Shown: in pieces, positions 5,689-14,385 of the stretch
Layout: each line of letters starts with the position of its first letter
Numbering within the stretch: position 1 is the stretch's first letter
NCBI GenBank assembly: GCA_004560305.1
Contig: SFVI01000025.1
Coordinates: 1-14,385, forward strand
Direction: 5' to 3'
DNA: 14,385 nt
From: a bacterium
GTDB lineage: Bacteria > Bacillota > Clostridia > Oscillospirales > Oscillospiraceae
Position numbers and translations under genes: made by a program
The notes under the pieces: generated by a model
Told to the model about the DNA's origin: nothing
The model's database searches: none
The model's input: the letters and a program-made list of their open reading frames with translations, nothing else

Positions 5689-7509
5689 ATGAATTCAATT
5701 TTACAATACGCACTGTATGTGCTGATCCTGGTGGCGGTGTCCATCCCGCTGGGAATCTACATGAGCAAAGTGATGGACGGAGAAAAAACGGTTGTCTCTC
5801 GTATCCTGGGTCCGGTGGAACGGGGAATTTACAGGCTCCTGCGCATCGACCCGGAGGAGGACATGGGCTGGAAAAAGTATCTGGCTGCGGCCCTTCTGTT
5901 TAACCTTTTTGGTTTTATTGTGCTGCTGCTGATTCTGCTGTTCCAGGGCCGGCTGCCCTGGAACCCGCAGGGAGCGGAAGGCCTGAGCTGGCATCTGGCC
6001 TTTAATACCGCCGCCAGTTTTGTAACCAACACAAACTGGCAGGCATACTCCGGGGAAGTGACACTGAGCAATTTCTCCCAGGCCATTGGTCTGACGGTGC
6101 AGAACTTCATCTCCGCCGCCAGCGGCATCGCGGTGCTGTGGTGCCTGATCCGGGGCCTGACCCGGGTGAAGCAGAATGGCGTGGGCAACTTCTGGCAGGA
6201 TCTGACCCGCTGCACCCTGTATATTCTGATTCCCATCTGCCTGGTTACCACGGTTGTTCTTACCCAGCAGGGCGTGCCCCAGAGCTTGGGCGGCAACAAA
6301 TATGTGGATCTGGTGGAGCCCATCGCGGCGGACGCGGAGGGGAACTATCTTCCGGATGCTGAGATCGACCGGAATGCCGGTACTGTCACAGTGGACGGCC
6401 AGGTGGTGGAGGATGCGCAGATCATCACCAGGCAGGTGCTGCCGCTCTATCCCCAGGCCAGCCAGGTTTCCATGAAGCAGTTGGGAACCAACGGCGGCGG
6501 TGTGCTGGGCAATAACTCAGCCCATCCTTTCGAGAATCCAACGATTTTAACCAACCTGATTGAAATGGTGTTCCTGCTGGTCATTGCCGTAGGCCTGTGC
6601 TTCTCCTTCGGACGAAGCATTACCAAACGGGGTATCAGCAAGGGAATGAAGCAGGGGGTGGCCATCTTTACGGCCATGTTCCTGATGATGCTGGTGGCCC
6701 TCTGGATCGGCGCGGTGCAGGAGCAGAACGCAACGCCTGTGCTGGCCCAGAACGGCCTGGTGGATACAAGCCTGGGCAATATGGAAGGGAAAGAAACCCG
6801 ATTCGGCACGGTCACTTCCAACACCTGGGCCGTCTGGACCACCTGTGCCTCCAACGGCTCCGTCAACTCCATGCATGATTCCTACACGCCGCTGGGCGGC
6901 ATGATTCCCATACTGCTGATGATGCTGGGCGAAGTGGTCTTCGGCGGCGTTGGCTGCGGCCTTTACGGCATGATCGGTTTCGTAATCCTGACGGTGTTTA
7001 TCGCCGGACTGATGGTGGGCCGCACCCCGGAGTATCTTGGCAAAAAGATTGAGCCCCGGGAGATGCGCATGGCGGTGCTGCTGTGCCTGGCAACCCCCAT
7101 TGCCATCCTGGTTGGCTCCGGTATCGCAACGCTGCTGCCCGGTACTGTGGAAAGCCTGAATAACGCCGGGGCCCATGGCCTCAGCGAGGTGCTTTATGCC
7201 TACGCCTCCGGCGGCGGCAACAATGGCTCCGCCTTTGCCGGCTTTAATGCCAACACGCCGTTTTTGAATACCAGCATTGGCCTTGTGATGTTCTTCGCCC
7301 GGTTCGTGCCCATGACGGCCACCATCGTCATCGCAGGCAGCATGGCAGCCAAGAAGCGGGTGGCCGAGAGCGCCGGTACCCTCTCTACCTGCAATGGGAT
7401 GTTCGTTTTCCTGCTGATTCTCATTGTGCTTATCATCGGCGCGCTGAGCTTCTTCCCCGCACTGTCCCTCGGCCCCATTGCCGAGTATACCCAAATGATC
7501 CTGGGCTAA
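5689..7509 (+). CDS. kdpA: KdpA, potassium-binding channel-like subunit of the Kdp ATPase
   Basis: This is a 606-residue polytopic protein of the SKT superfamily that selects K+ for the Kdp pump. All four pseudo-repeat filter segments are visible: TNTNWQAYSG (113-122), QLGTNGGG (264-271) followed by NNSAHPFENPT, TTCASNGSVN (384-393) and GGGNNGSAFAG (508-518). It is longer than the roughly 557 residues of E. coli KdpA. Much of the excess appears to lie in an acidic extracellular loop just before the second filter (about 207-252, including EPIAADAEGNYLPDAEIDRN). The ATG at 5689 has AAGGAGG about 12 bases upstream. kdpB begins 6-15 bp after its stop. The call is secure. Confidence 0.96.
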   Translation: MNSILQYALYVLILVAVSIPLGIYMSKVMDGEKTVVSRILGPVERGIYRLLRIDPEEDMGWKKYLAAALLFNLFGFIVLLLILLFQGRLPWNPQGAEGLSWHLAFNTAASFVTNTNWQAYSGEVTLSNFSQAIGLTVQNFISAASGIAVLWCLIRGLTRVKQNGVGNFWQDLTRCTLYILIPICLVTTVVLTQQGVPQSLGGNKYVDLVEPIAADAEGNYLPDAEIDRNAGTVTVDGQVVEDAQIITRQVLPLYPQASQVSMKQLGTNGGGVLGNNSAHPFENPTILTNLIEMVFLLVIAVGLCFSFGRSITKRGISKGMKQGVAIFTAMFLMMLVALWIGAVQEQNATPVLAQNGLVDTSLGNMEGKETRFGTVTSNTWAVWTTCASNGSVNSMHDSYTPLGGMIPILLMMLGEVVFGGVGCGLYGMIGFVILTVFIAGLMVGRTPEYLGKKIEPREMRMAVLLCLATPIAILVGSGIATLLPGTVESLNNAGAHGLSEVLYAYASGGGNNGSAFAGFNANTPFLNTSIGLVMFFARFVPMTATIVIAGSMAAKKRVAESAGTLSTCNGMFVFLLILIVLIIGALSFFPALSLGPIAEYTQMILG

Positions 7510-7524
7510 AGGTAGGTGTTTCAA

Positions 7525-9600
<2,076 letters not shown>

Positions 9601-9611
9601 GGTGTGAAAAC

Positions 9612-9758
9612 ATGAAAAAAATGCATAAAGTCTTCGCCGCTCCTTCCGGGAATATCGTCGGTTGGAAGGAGACCGTTCTGGATGCTGTTGTGCTTGTGTC
9701 GATGCTGCTTACCGCGGTGTTGATCCGCTGCGCGATCTTCCTGCCCCGGTTCATGTGA
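9612..9758 (+). CDS. 48-residue single-pass membrane protein between kdpB and kdpC
   Basis: The protein starts MKKMHKVFAAPSGNIVGWKE, followed by one hydrophobic helix (about 21-45, TVLDAVVLVSMLLTAVLIR) and the end FLPRFM. The start has GAGGTG about seven bases upstream, overlapping the kdpB stop region. The stop lies 12 bp before kdpC, with AAAAGGAGG for kdpC in between. The spacing, ribosome sites and strand make it a genuine member of kdpF-A-B-x-C. In the usual operon kdpB and kdpC are adjacent. Small hydrophobic ORFs (kdpZ, kdpY) were described, as I recall, at the start of the Clostridium acetobutylicum kdp operon, but not in this position. I infer an accessory subunit or assembly factor of the pump; no homologue is recognised. 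Confidence 0.75.
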   Translation: MKKMHKVFAAPSGNIVGWKETVLDAVVLVSMLLTAVLIRCAIFLPRFM

Positions 9759-9770
9759 AAAGGAGGCTGT

Positions 9771-10382
9771 ATGAGCATGAAAAAAACAATATTCCGTGCC
9801 TTGGGCTTGGTGCTGGTGATGACGGTCCTCTGCGGCTTTGTTTACACCCTGGTGTGCACCGGCATCAACCAGCTGCTGTTTCCCCATCAGGCCAATGGCA
9901 GCGTCATTGAGATTGACGGGAAAACCTATGGCTCCGAGCTGCTGGCTCAGCAGTTTACCAAGCCTGAGCACCTCTGGGGCAGGCCCATGAATCTGGATCT
10001 GACCTCCTTTACCGATGAGACCGGCAACGCCGCCATGTATGCCTGGGCCAGCAACAAATCTCCTGCAGGAGCGGAGGAGAATGAACTGGTGCAGGCAAGG
10101 GTGGAAGCCCTGCTGGAAGCGGACCCCACCATGGCCGGCACGCCCATCCCGGTTGACCTGGTCACTGTCTCCGGCTCCGGCCTGGACCCGGAAATCAGCC
10201 CCGAGGCTGCGGCCTATCAGGTGCACCGTATCGCTCAGGCCAGGGATATGTCGGAAGAGGCGGTGCAGGAGGTCATTAACCGGTATACCACCGGCCGCTG
10301 GCTGGGCGTCTTTGGCGAGCCCCGGGTGAATGTGCTGAAGGTGAATCTGGCGCTGGACGGCATCCTGACCGGGGAGGGCTGA
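9771..10382 (+). CDS. kdpC: KdpC, accessory subunit of the Kdp ATPase
   Basis: This is a 203-residue protein with one N-terminal transmembrane helix (about 9-31, FRALGLVLVMTVLCGFVYTL) and an extracytoplasmic domain. It carries KdpC family features: GSELLAQQF near residue 55, the region FTKPEHLWGRP, IPVDLVTVSGSGLDPEISP, AAYQVHRIAQAR, and the C-terminal GEPRVNVLKVNLALDG. KdpC joins KdpA and KdpB and is essential for pump activity. AGGAGG lies four bases before the ATG at 9771 and ten before an alternative ATG at 9777; either start is possible. The next gene begins one base after its stop. Confidence 0.95.
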   Translation: MSMKKTIFRALGLVLVMTVLCGFVYTLVCTGINQLLFPHQANGSVIEIDGKTYGSELLAQQFTKPEHLWGRPMNLDLTSFTDETGNAAMYAWASNKSPAGAEENELVQARVEALLEADPTMAGTPIPVDLVTVSGSGLDPEISPEAAAYQVHRIAQARDMSEEAVQEVINRYTTGRWLGVFGEPRVNVLKVNLALDGILTGEG

Positions 10383-10383
10383 G

Positions 10384-11271
10384 ATGCTTTACCCCTACCA
10401 ACTGATCTCTGAGGACAGGTTTTCCCTGTCCCCGGAGATGGCCTCCCGGCCGCCGCTTACCTGCGTTCTGGAGCTCTGTACCCTTATGAACCAGCTGTTT
10501 GATGAACAGCCGGTACTGCTGCGTCTGCGGGAGAGCCGGACGATGACCCTGCTGTACCGCAACGTGGTCTATACCCCTCAGGATCTTATGGACAGCGTGG
10601 GTGCGCTTGCCGCCCAGGTGAGCCGGGCGATGCCGGTCTGCTTTTATGGCACCACGGACAGGCGGGAGACGGCGGAACTGACCATCCGGGCATTGGATGA
10701 ACAAACCGCCATCATGCGGCAGTATGCCGTTTCCGGCCATGACGCCGGCCAGCTGCGGGGACTGGGAATCCATCTGGAGCTGCCGGACGGAGAGACGCAG
10801 CAGTACCTGATCGATATGCTGTCTGCCCTGGCAAACGGCAGCACCATGATGGGCGCCATGCCCCAAAAGTACAGACAGCTGCTGGAGGAGGGCGGTCTGC
10901 TCCTCCCCACAGAGGGGACGCTCTTCGCCTACTTTTCCTGGAACAGAAAAACAGAGCCCGGCAGCCTTCTCTATACGCTGACTGTGGAAAATAAAATGCG
11001 GCTGTGGCAATCCTTTCTGGAGGATCACCAGCAGCCGGCGGAATTTGACTGGATCTGGAATCGTTATTACACGGAAAGCAGCAACTATCTGTTGGAATGG
11101 GAACTGGCACTGCGGATGGTGTTGGAGAAGCTGCGCTTTCAAGTCCAGCGCGGCCAGAACCACTTCCGCCTGACCGATGCTTCCGGCCAGGAGCTGCGCT
11201 TCGATTTCACCCGGGGCGGCGCAGCGGAAAAACTGTTTCTGAAGCTGCTTTTCCCCGTGGATGCCCGTTGA
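10384..11271 (+). CDS. Uncharacterised protein, last gene of the kdpFABC operon
   Basis: This is a 295-residue protein that I do not recognise. It has no signal peptide, no transmembrane segment and no catalytic motif I can name. It looks soluble and largely helical, with charged amphipathic stretches (for example LRGLGIHLELPDGETQQYL about 124-142, and NRYYTESSNYLLEWELALRM about 226-245) and aromatic clusters near the C-terminus. Its ATG lies one base after the kdpC stop, on the same strand, and a hairpin terminator follows about 25 bp after its stop. It must therefore be co-expressed with the pump under potassium limitation. By position it recalls kdpX of the C. acetobutylicum operon, which also follows kdpC, but I cannot claim homology. 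Confidence 0.85.
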   Translation: MLYPYQLISEDRFSLSPEMASRPPLTCVLELCTLMNQLFDEQPVLLRLRESRTMTLLYRNVVYTPQDLMDSVGALAAQVSRAMPVCFYGTTDRRETAELTIRALDEQTAIMRQYAVSGHDAGQLRGLGIHLELPDGETQQYLIDMLSALANGSTMMGAMPQKYRQLLEEGGLLLPTEGTLFAYFSWNRKTEPGSLLYTLTVENKMRLWQSFLEDHQQPAEFDWIWNRYYTESSNYLLEWELALRMVLEKLRFQVQRGQNHFRLTDASGQELRFDFTRGGAAEKLFLKLLFPVDAR

Positions 11272-11297
11272 CGATGATGGGATGTTTCTTCTTCCTT

Positions 11298-11334
11298 GCC
11301 ATCCTGCCTTGTTTTCAGGGCAGGGTGGCTTCTT
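11298..11334 (+). terminator. Intrinsic terminator of the kdpFABC operon
   Basis: An 11-bp stem GCCATCCTGCC (11298-11308) pairs with GGCAGGGTGGC (11319-11329), with one G-U pair and a 10-nt loop. A short tail TTCTT follows. It ends the kdp operon about 27 bp after the last stop. The T-tail is weak and runs into the putative KdpE box of ktrB, so some read-through is plausible. Confidence 0.7.
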
Positions 11335-11355
11335 AATACAATTTTAATGCCCGGC
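11333..11355 (+). promoter_or_regulatory. Putative KdpE box upstream of ktrB-ktrA
   Basis: The site reads TTAAT, six bases ACAATT, TTAAT, then GCCCGGC. Over the 26 bases from 11330 to 11355, 22 match the kdpFABC box at 5507-5532. The last half-site base (11348) lies 43 positions before the TATAAT at 11391, the same geometry as at the two kdp promoters. This predicts KdpE control of the Ktr transporter. Confidence 0.55.
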
Positions 11356-11387
11356 CAGGAACCCTAATAAAGCCCTCATTTCTTTCG

Positions 11388-11396
11388 TGATATAAT
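11388..11396 (+). promoter_or_regulatory. Extended -10 promoter element for ktrB-ktrA
   Basis: TG-A-TATAAT is a perfect extended -10 with a predicted start near 11403, leaving a leader of about 53 nt. The -35 position (TAAAGC) is poor, so an upstream activator is likely. Confidence 0.6.
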
Positions 11397-11455
11397 CAAC
11401 CTGGTATTTATATTGACCGAGAAATCTTTATGCGCTGTTACAGGGGGCACGCCGG

Positions 11456-12832
11456 GTGATCATAAGTAAGCTGAAGGAGGGTTTGACGCCCTCCTGGAAA
11501 AATGGACGGGTAACGCCTGCCCGGGTGATTATCTTCGGTTTCCTGCTGTTGATCTTGTTGGGAACGGCGCTGCTGATGCTGCCGGTATCCACCTGCAGTG
11601 AGGGAGGCGCTCCCTTTTCTGATGCTCTGTTTACCGCTACCTCCGCCACCTGCGTCACCGGACTGGTGGTGCATGATACGGCCAGCTACTGGTCAGGTTT
11701 TGGTCAGGCGGTTATCCTGCTGCTGATTCAGGTGGGCGGCATGGGCGTGGTCACCATGGCCGTGGCCATCTCGGTTTTTTCTGGCCGGCGGATCGGCCTG
11801 CGGCAGCGCTGGGTCATGCAGGAGTCGATTTCCGCGCCACAAATGGGCGGAATCGTCCGCATGACCGGCTTTATTCTGAAAACGGCTTTTGTTCTGGAGG
11901 GCTTGGGCGCGGCAATGCTTGCCCTGCGCTTTTGCCCCCAATTGGGGGTGGGGCCCGGCCTGTGGTACGCTGTTTTTCATGCCGTTTCCGCCTTCTGCAA
12001 TGCCGGGTTTGACCTGATGGGGCGGGAGGCCCCCTTTTCCTCTCTTACCGGGTACCGGGCTGATGCGCTGGTCAATGGAACAGTGATGCTTCTGATCGTG
12101 GTGGGCGGCCTGGGCTTCACGACCTGGCAGGATGTGGCAGAGCATCGGTTCCGCTTCAAAAAATATCGCCTGCAGAGCAAGCTGATCCTGGTAATGACTG
12201 CCGCGCTTCTGATGGGCGGCTTTCTGTTTTTCCGGTTTTATGAATTTCGCTTGCCCCAATGGAAGAGCATGGGCACCGGGGAGAAAACCCTGGCCGCGCT
12301 GTTCCAGTCTGTTTCCCCCAGAACGGCGGGGTTTAATACTGTGGAGCTGGCCTGGATGTCCGAGAGCGGAAAACTGCTGACCATTCTTCTGATGCTTACC
12401 GGCGGCTCACCCGGGTCAACAGCCGGCGGCTTTAAGACCACTACCCTGGCAGTTTTGCTGCTCAGCGCTCTGGCGGTTTTCCGCCGTCAGCGAGGTGCCC
12501 AATGCTTCGGCCGGCGGATCCAGGAGCCGGCACTGCAGAATGCCAGCGCCATTTTCCTGCTGTATCTTCTGTTTTTCTTTACCGGCGGAATGCTGATTTG
12601 CTGTATGGATCAGGTGCCGCTGATGGACGCGCTGTTTGAAGCGGCCTCCGCCATTGGCACGGTTGGCCTGTCCCTGGGCGGAACGGCCCGGTTTTCTCAG
12701 GCGTCCCGGGGAATTTTGATTTTCCTTATGTATTTCGGGCGTGTGGGTGGCTTGACCATGATCTATGCTCTGACCGCGGGAAACGGAGGAATCTCTGCCC
12801 AGTTCCCCCAGGAGCCGGTGACAGTGGGCTAG
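11456..12832 (+). CDS. ktrB: KtrB/TrkH-type potassium channel subunit
   Basis: This is a 458-residue polytopic K+ transporter of the SKT superfamily, in the size range of KtrB. The four pore repeats are visible: ATSATCVTGL (61-70), SAFCNAGFD (178-186), SVSPRTAGFN (285-294) and ASAIGTVGLS (397-406). The conserved GGSPGSTAGGFKTTT (316-330) marks the gating region, and YFGRVGGLT lies near the C-terminus. The partner RCK subunit follows 65 bp downstream. The start is GTG at 11456, with AGGGGG eight bases upstream. It overlaps the TGA of a nine-codon upstream ORF (11430-11459) as GTGA. A 7-bp hairpin (11475-11495) containing an AGGAGGG lies inside codons 7-14. KtrAB mediates Na+-dependent K+ uptake in other Firmicutes. 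TrkH is the alternative name. Confidence 0.92.
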   Translation: MIISKLKEGLTPSWKNGRVTPARVIIFGFLLLILLGTALLMLPVSTCSEGGAPFSDALFTATSATCVTGLVVHDTASYWSGFGQAVILLLIQVGGMGVVTMAVAISVFSGRRIGLRQRWVMQESISAPQMGGIVRMTGFILKTAFVLEGLGAAMLALRFCPQLGVGPGLWYAVFHAVSAFCNAGFDLMGREAPFSSLTGYRADALVNGTVMLLIVVGGLGFTTWQDVAEHRFRFKKYRLQSKLILVMTAALLMGGFLFFRFYEFRLPQWKSMGTGEKTLAALFQSVSPRTAGFNTVELAWMSESGKLLTILLMLTGGSPGSTAGGFKTTTLAVLLLSALAVFRRQRGAQCFGRRIQEPALQNASAIFLLYLLFFFTGGMLICCMDQVPLMDALFEAASAIGTVGLSLGGTARFSQASRGILIFLMYFGRVGGLTMIYALTAGNGGISAQFPQEPVTVG

Positions 12833-12897
12833 CGAAGAGGGGAAGGGCATAAGCGCCTGAGGTATAGCTCCCATCACACTGAGAAAGGAAGAAACCT

Positions 12898-13545
12898 ATG
12901 AAATCTGTGCTTTTGATCGGCCTGGGACGTTTTGGGCGGCATATGGCCAACAAACTGTGGCAGCTGCATCATGAGGTGCTGGCGGTGGATAAGGACGAGC
13001 AGAGGGTCAATGAAATTCTGCCCCTGGTGACCAGCGCCCAGATCGGGGACAGTACCAATGAGCAGTTTATCGTCTCCCTTGGGGTGCGCAATTTTGACAT
13101 CTGCGTGGTAGCCATTGGGGATGATTTTCAAAGCTCTCTGGAGACTACCGCTCTGTTAAAAGAATACGGCGCCCCCTTTGTGCTGGCCCGGGCAACCCGG
13201 GATGTACAGGCCAAATTCCTGCTGCGCAACGGCGCGGATGATGTCATCTATCCGGAGAAGCAGATGGCTGCCTGGGCCGCTGTGCGGTATAGTGCCGACC
13301 ATATCTTCGACTACATTGAACTGACGGAGGACTACTCCATTTTTGAAACGGCAGTGCCGAAGGCGTGGATAGGAAAAACCATTGTTGAGCTGGCGGTCCG
13401 GCAGAAGTACCGCATTAACATCCTGGCCACAAAACACGGAGGCAAGCTGGAGCCTCTGCCTGGCCCCGCCCACTGCTTTACGGCAGATGAAACAATCTTT
13501 ATTCTGGGCAGCAACGAGGATACGCAGAAATTTCTGCGGGCATAA
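12898..13545 (+). CDS. ktrA: KtrA/TrkA-type RCK regulatory subunit
   Basis: This is a 215-residue cytosolic regulator that forms an octameric ring under KtrB. The RCK-N Rossmann domain (about 1-120) has the nucleotide-binding GLGRFG (8-13) and acidic D31 after strand 2 (VLAVDKDE). It binds ATP, ADP or NAD(H). The RCK-C (TrkA_C) domain follows (about 135-215, including PKAWIGKTIVELAVRQKY and ETIFILGSNED). In staphylococci this domain binds c-di-AMP, so the same input could act here. The length matches KtrA rather than the two-repeat TrkA of proteobacteria. AAAGGA lies about seven bases before the ATG. The 65-bp gap after ktrB shows no terminator, so the two genes are probably one operon. Confidence 0.93.
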   Translation: MKSVLLIGLGRFGRHMANKLWQLHHEVLAVDKDEQRVNEILPLVTSAQIGDSTNEQFIVSLGVRNFDICVVAIGDDFQSSLETTALLKEYGAPFVLARATRDVQAKFLLRNGADDVIYPEKQMAAWAAVRYSADHIFDYIELTEDYSIFETAVPKAWIGKTIVELAVRQKYRINILATKHGGKLEPLPGPAHCFTADETIFILGSNEDTQKFLRA

Positions 13546-13553
13546 TATTCTGC

Positions 13554-13575
13554 CCTCCTGTGCGCGGAGGCTTTT
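13554..13575 (+). terminator. Weak hairpin downstream of ktrA
   Basis: A short stem CCTCC (13554-13558) pairs with GGAGG (13566-13570), with a 7-nt loop, followed by C and TTTT, starting nine bases after the ktrA stop. The position is right for a terminator but the stem is short. Confidence 0.4.
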
Positions 13576-13772
13576 CAACCAGTCCCCGGACAGCACACCA
13601 ATACCCACAGCCCCCACTTCATCCGGCGACAATCCGCCGAAACTGTTGGCAGGATCAAGGGAGAGCACCTAAGAGGGGAAAATGTTAAAGGCAACTTCAA
13701 TACCAAACAAGGGCGCGTTGCAAAAAGCAGGACGCTTGTCGATTTTGTGTATGCCTTACAGAAAAGATACAG
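13576..13772. other. Intergenic stretch without a supported gene
   Basis: I see no start with a ribosome site, no RNA gene and no repeat array here. A minus-strand frame across 13575-13668 reads protein-like (PANSFGGLSPDEVGAVGIG) but continues into the antisense of ktrA without a stop, so I do not call it. Confidence 0.4.
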
Positions 13773-13808
13773 CAAAAAACAAACGCGAAGCCTGTGCGCT
13801 TCGCGTTT
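13773..13808 (-). terminator. Minus-strand intrinsic terminator left of the IS
   Basis: An 11-bp perfect stem AAACGCGAAGC (13781-13791) pairs with GCTTCGCGTTT (13798-13808), with a 6-nt loop. Read on the minus strand it is followed by GTTTTTTGC; on the plus strand there is no T-tract. It would stop leftward transcription, yet no leftward gene exists immediately to the right. It may be the end of a gene displaced by the IS, or a device of the element. Confidence 0.65.
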
Positions 13809-13924
13809 GAAAGAAAGAACAAGGGAGCGTAGTACAGTTTTCGCCGTTAGGCGGAAACAGAACGGTGCGAGCTTGCTCTGATGTGGCCAGACTGTCCGAA
13901 AAGTGAGCGAAAATGGAGGGAATA

Positions 13925-13933
13925 TGGTATAAT
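13925..13933 (+). promoter_or_regulatory. Extended -10 promoter of the transposase gene
   Basis: TG-G-TATAAT is a perfect extended -10 lying 24 bp before the transposase ATG. No convincing -35 is seen 17 bp upstream. A GGGGGAGGAG ribosome site follows. Confidence 0.6.
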
Positions 13934-13956
13934 AGAGAGGGAAGGGGGAGGAGAAG

Positions 13957-14385
13957 ATGAAGTACATGGAGAAGAGAGCTCGCTCGCAGATCAGTTTTCT
14001 GCCGGAGAGCGTGGAGGATTACATCAGTGATGAAAACCCGGTGCGGGTGATCGATGCCTTTGTGGATTCTCTGGATATGGAAGACTTGGGCTTTCAGAAA
14101 GCGAAGCCCGCGCAGACAGGCCGTCCGGCCTATGATCCACGGGATCTGTTAAAGCTGTATCTGTACGGATATCTGAACCGAATCCGCTCCAGCCGTATGC
14201 TGATGCGGGAGTGCCGGCGGAACATTGAGCTGTTTTACCTGCTCGGAGGATTAAAGCCGGACTTCCGGACGATAGCGGATTTCCGCAAGGATAACGCGCA
14301 GGCGATTCGCAACTGCTTCCGGGCGTTTGGAAAGCTGTGCGTGAAGCTGGGGCTGTACAATCGGGAACTGCTGGCGGTAGACGGG
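13957..14385 (+). CDS. IS1182-family transposase, N-terminal part (runs off the window)
   Basis: 143 codons of a DDE transposase are visible. It begins MKYMEKRARSQISFLPESVE, followed by the N-terminal InsH/DUF772-type domain: GRPAYDPRDLLKLYLYGYLN, RSSRMLMRECRRNIELFYLL, GGLKPDFRTIADFRKDN. The last residues, LLAVDG, match the position of the first catalytic Asp of the RNase H-like domain, just where the window ends. GGAGGAG lies about five bases before the ATG, and an extended -10 lies 24 bases upstream. The gene is intact as far as it can be seen. The family call rests on the domain order; a related IS5-superfamily group is the alternative. Confidence 0.88.
   Translation, partial: MKYMEKRARSQISFLPESVEDYISDENPVRVIDAFVDSLDMEDLGFQKAKPAQTGRPAYDPRDLLKLYLYGYLNRIRSSRMLMRECRRNIELFYLLGGLKPDFRTIADFRKDNAQAIRNCFRAFGKLCVKLGLYNRELLAVDG

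Larger units (their letters stand above)
13809..14385 (+). mobile_element. Left part of an IS1182-type insertion sequence (boundary uncertain)
   Basis: The transposase gene from 13957 runs off the window. The left end of the element must lie between ktrA and 13957. I place it tentatively after the minus-strand terminator. A hairpin GTTTTCGCC-GTTA-GGCGGAAAC (13837-13858) lies in this leader and may be near the terminal region. The right end and the target duplication are outside the window, so the true inverted repeat cannot be identified. Confidence 0.5.

Noticed and set aside
10276..11163. 295-codon minus-strand frame over the last kdp operon gene
   Set aside because: The plus-strand frame has the right spacing to kdpC and a terminator. 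The minus frame crosses into kdpC antisense and has no ribosome site.
13156..13668. Minus-strand frame with a protein-like start (PANSFGGLSPDEVGAVGIG)
   Set aside because: It is mostly antisense to ktrA, has a stop just upstream of the start and no ribosome site. The first 30 residues could be a gene remnant, but nothing else supports it.

Overview
The window looks like chromosome from a moderately GC-rich clostridial Firmicute, possibly Oscillospiraceae-like. The reasons are strong AGGAGG-type ribosome binding sites, several GTG starts, a KtrAB-type potassium transporter, a gapped OmpR-family operator, and gene families common in gut Clostridia. The genus is an inference; no taxonomic marker gene is present.

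The core (about 0.75-13.55 kb) is a potassium-homeostasis island built around a divergent promoter region at 5383-5597. Leftward (minus strand) run a 74-residue single-pass membrane protein, a possible 13-codon linker ORF, kdpD (sensor kinase), kdpE (response regulator) and a CorA-family divalent cation channel. They are tightly spaced or overlapping and end at a perfect 16-bp bidirectional terminator. Rightward run kdpF, kdpA, kdpB, a previously unlisted 48-residue membrane ORF, kdpC and an unrecognised 295-residue gene starting one base after kdpC. That operon ends in a hairpin terminator and is followed by a separate ktrB (trkH)-ktrA operon.

The most interesting signal is regulatory. The same bipartite box (two TTAAY half-sites with an 11-bp period, followed by a RCCSGGC tail) occurs three times: upstream of kdpFABC, upstream of the kdpDE operon on the opposite strand, and upstream of ktrBA. 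In all three, the first base of the -10 hexamer lies exactly 43 positions beyond the last base of the second half-site, and no good -35 is visible. This predicts one KdpE regulon covering the Kdp pump, its own regulator (plus CorA) and the Ktr channel. KdpD also carries an exact-spacing match to the c-di-AMP motif described for staphylococcal KdpD, with one Tyr-to-Phe change.

The flanks look rearranged. The left end holds a 5'-truncated amylosucrase-like gene (minus strand) abutting what may be the tail of an unrelated plus-strand gene. The right end (13546-13956) is mostly noncoding, with hairpins and a promoter, and leads into an IS1182-type transposase that runs off the window at its first predicted catalytic Asp.
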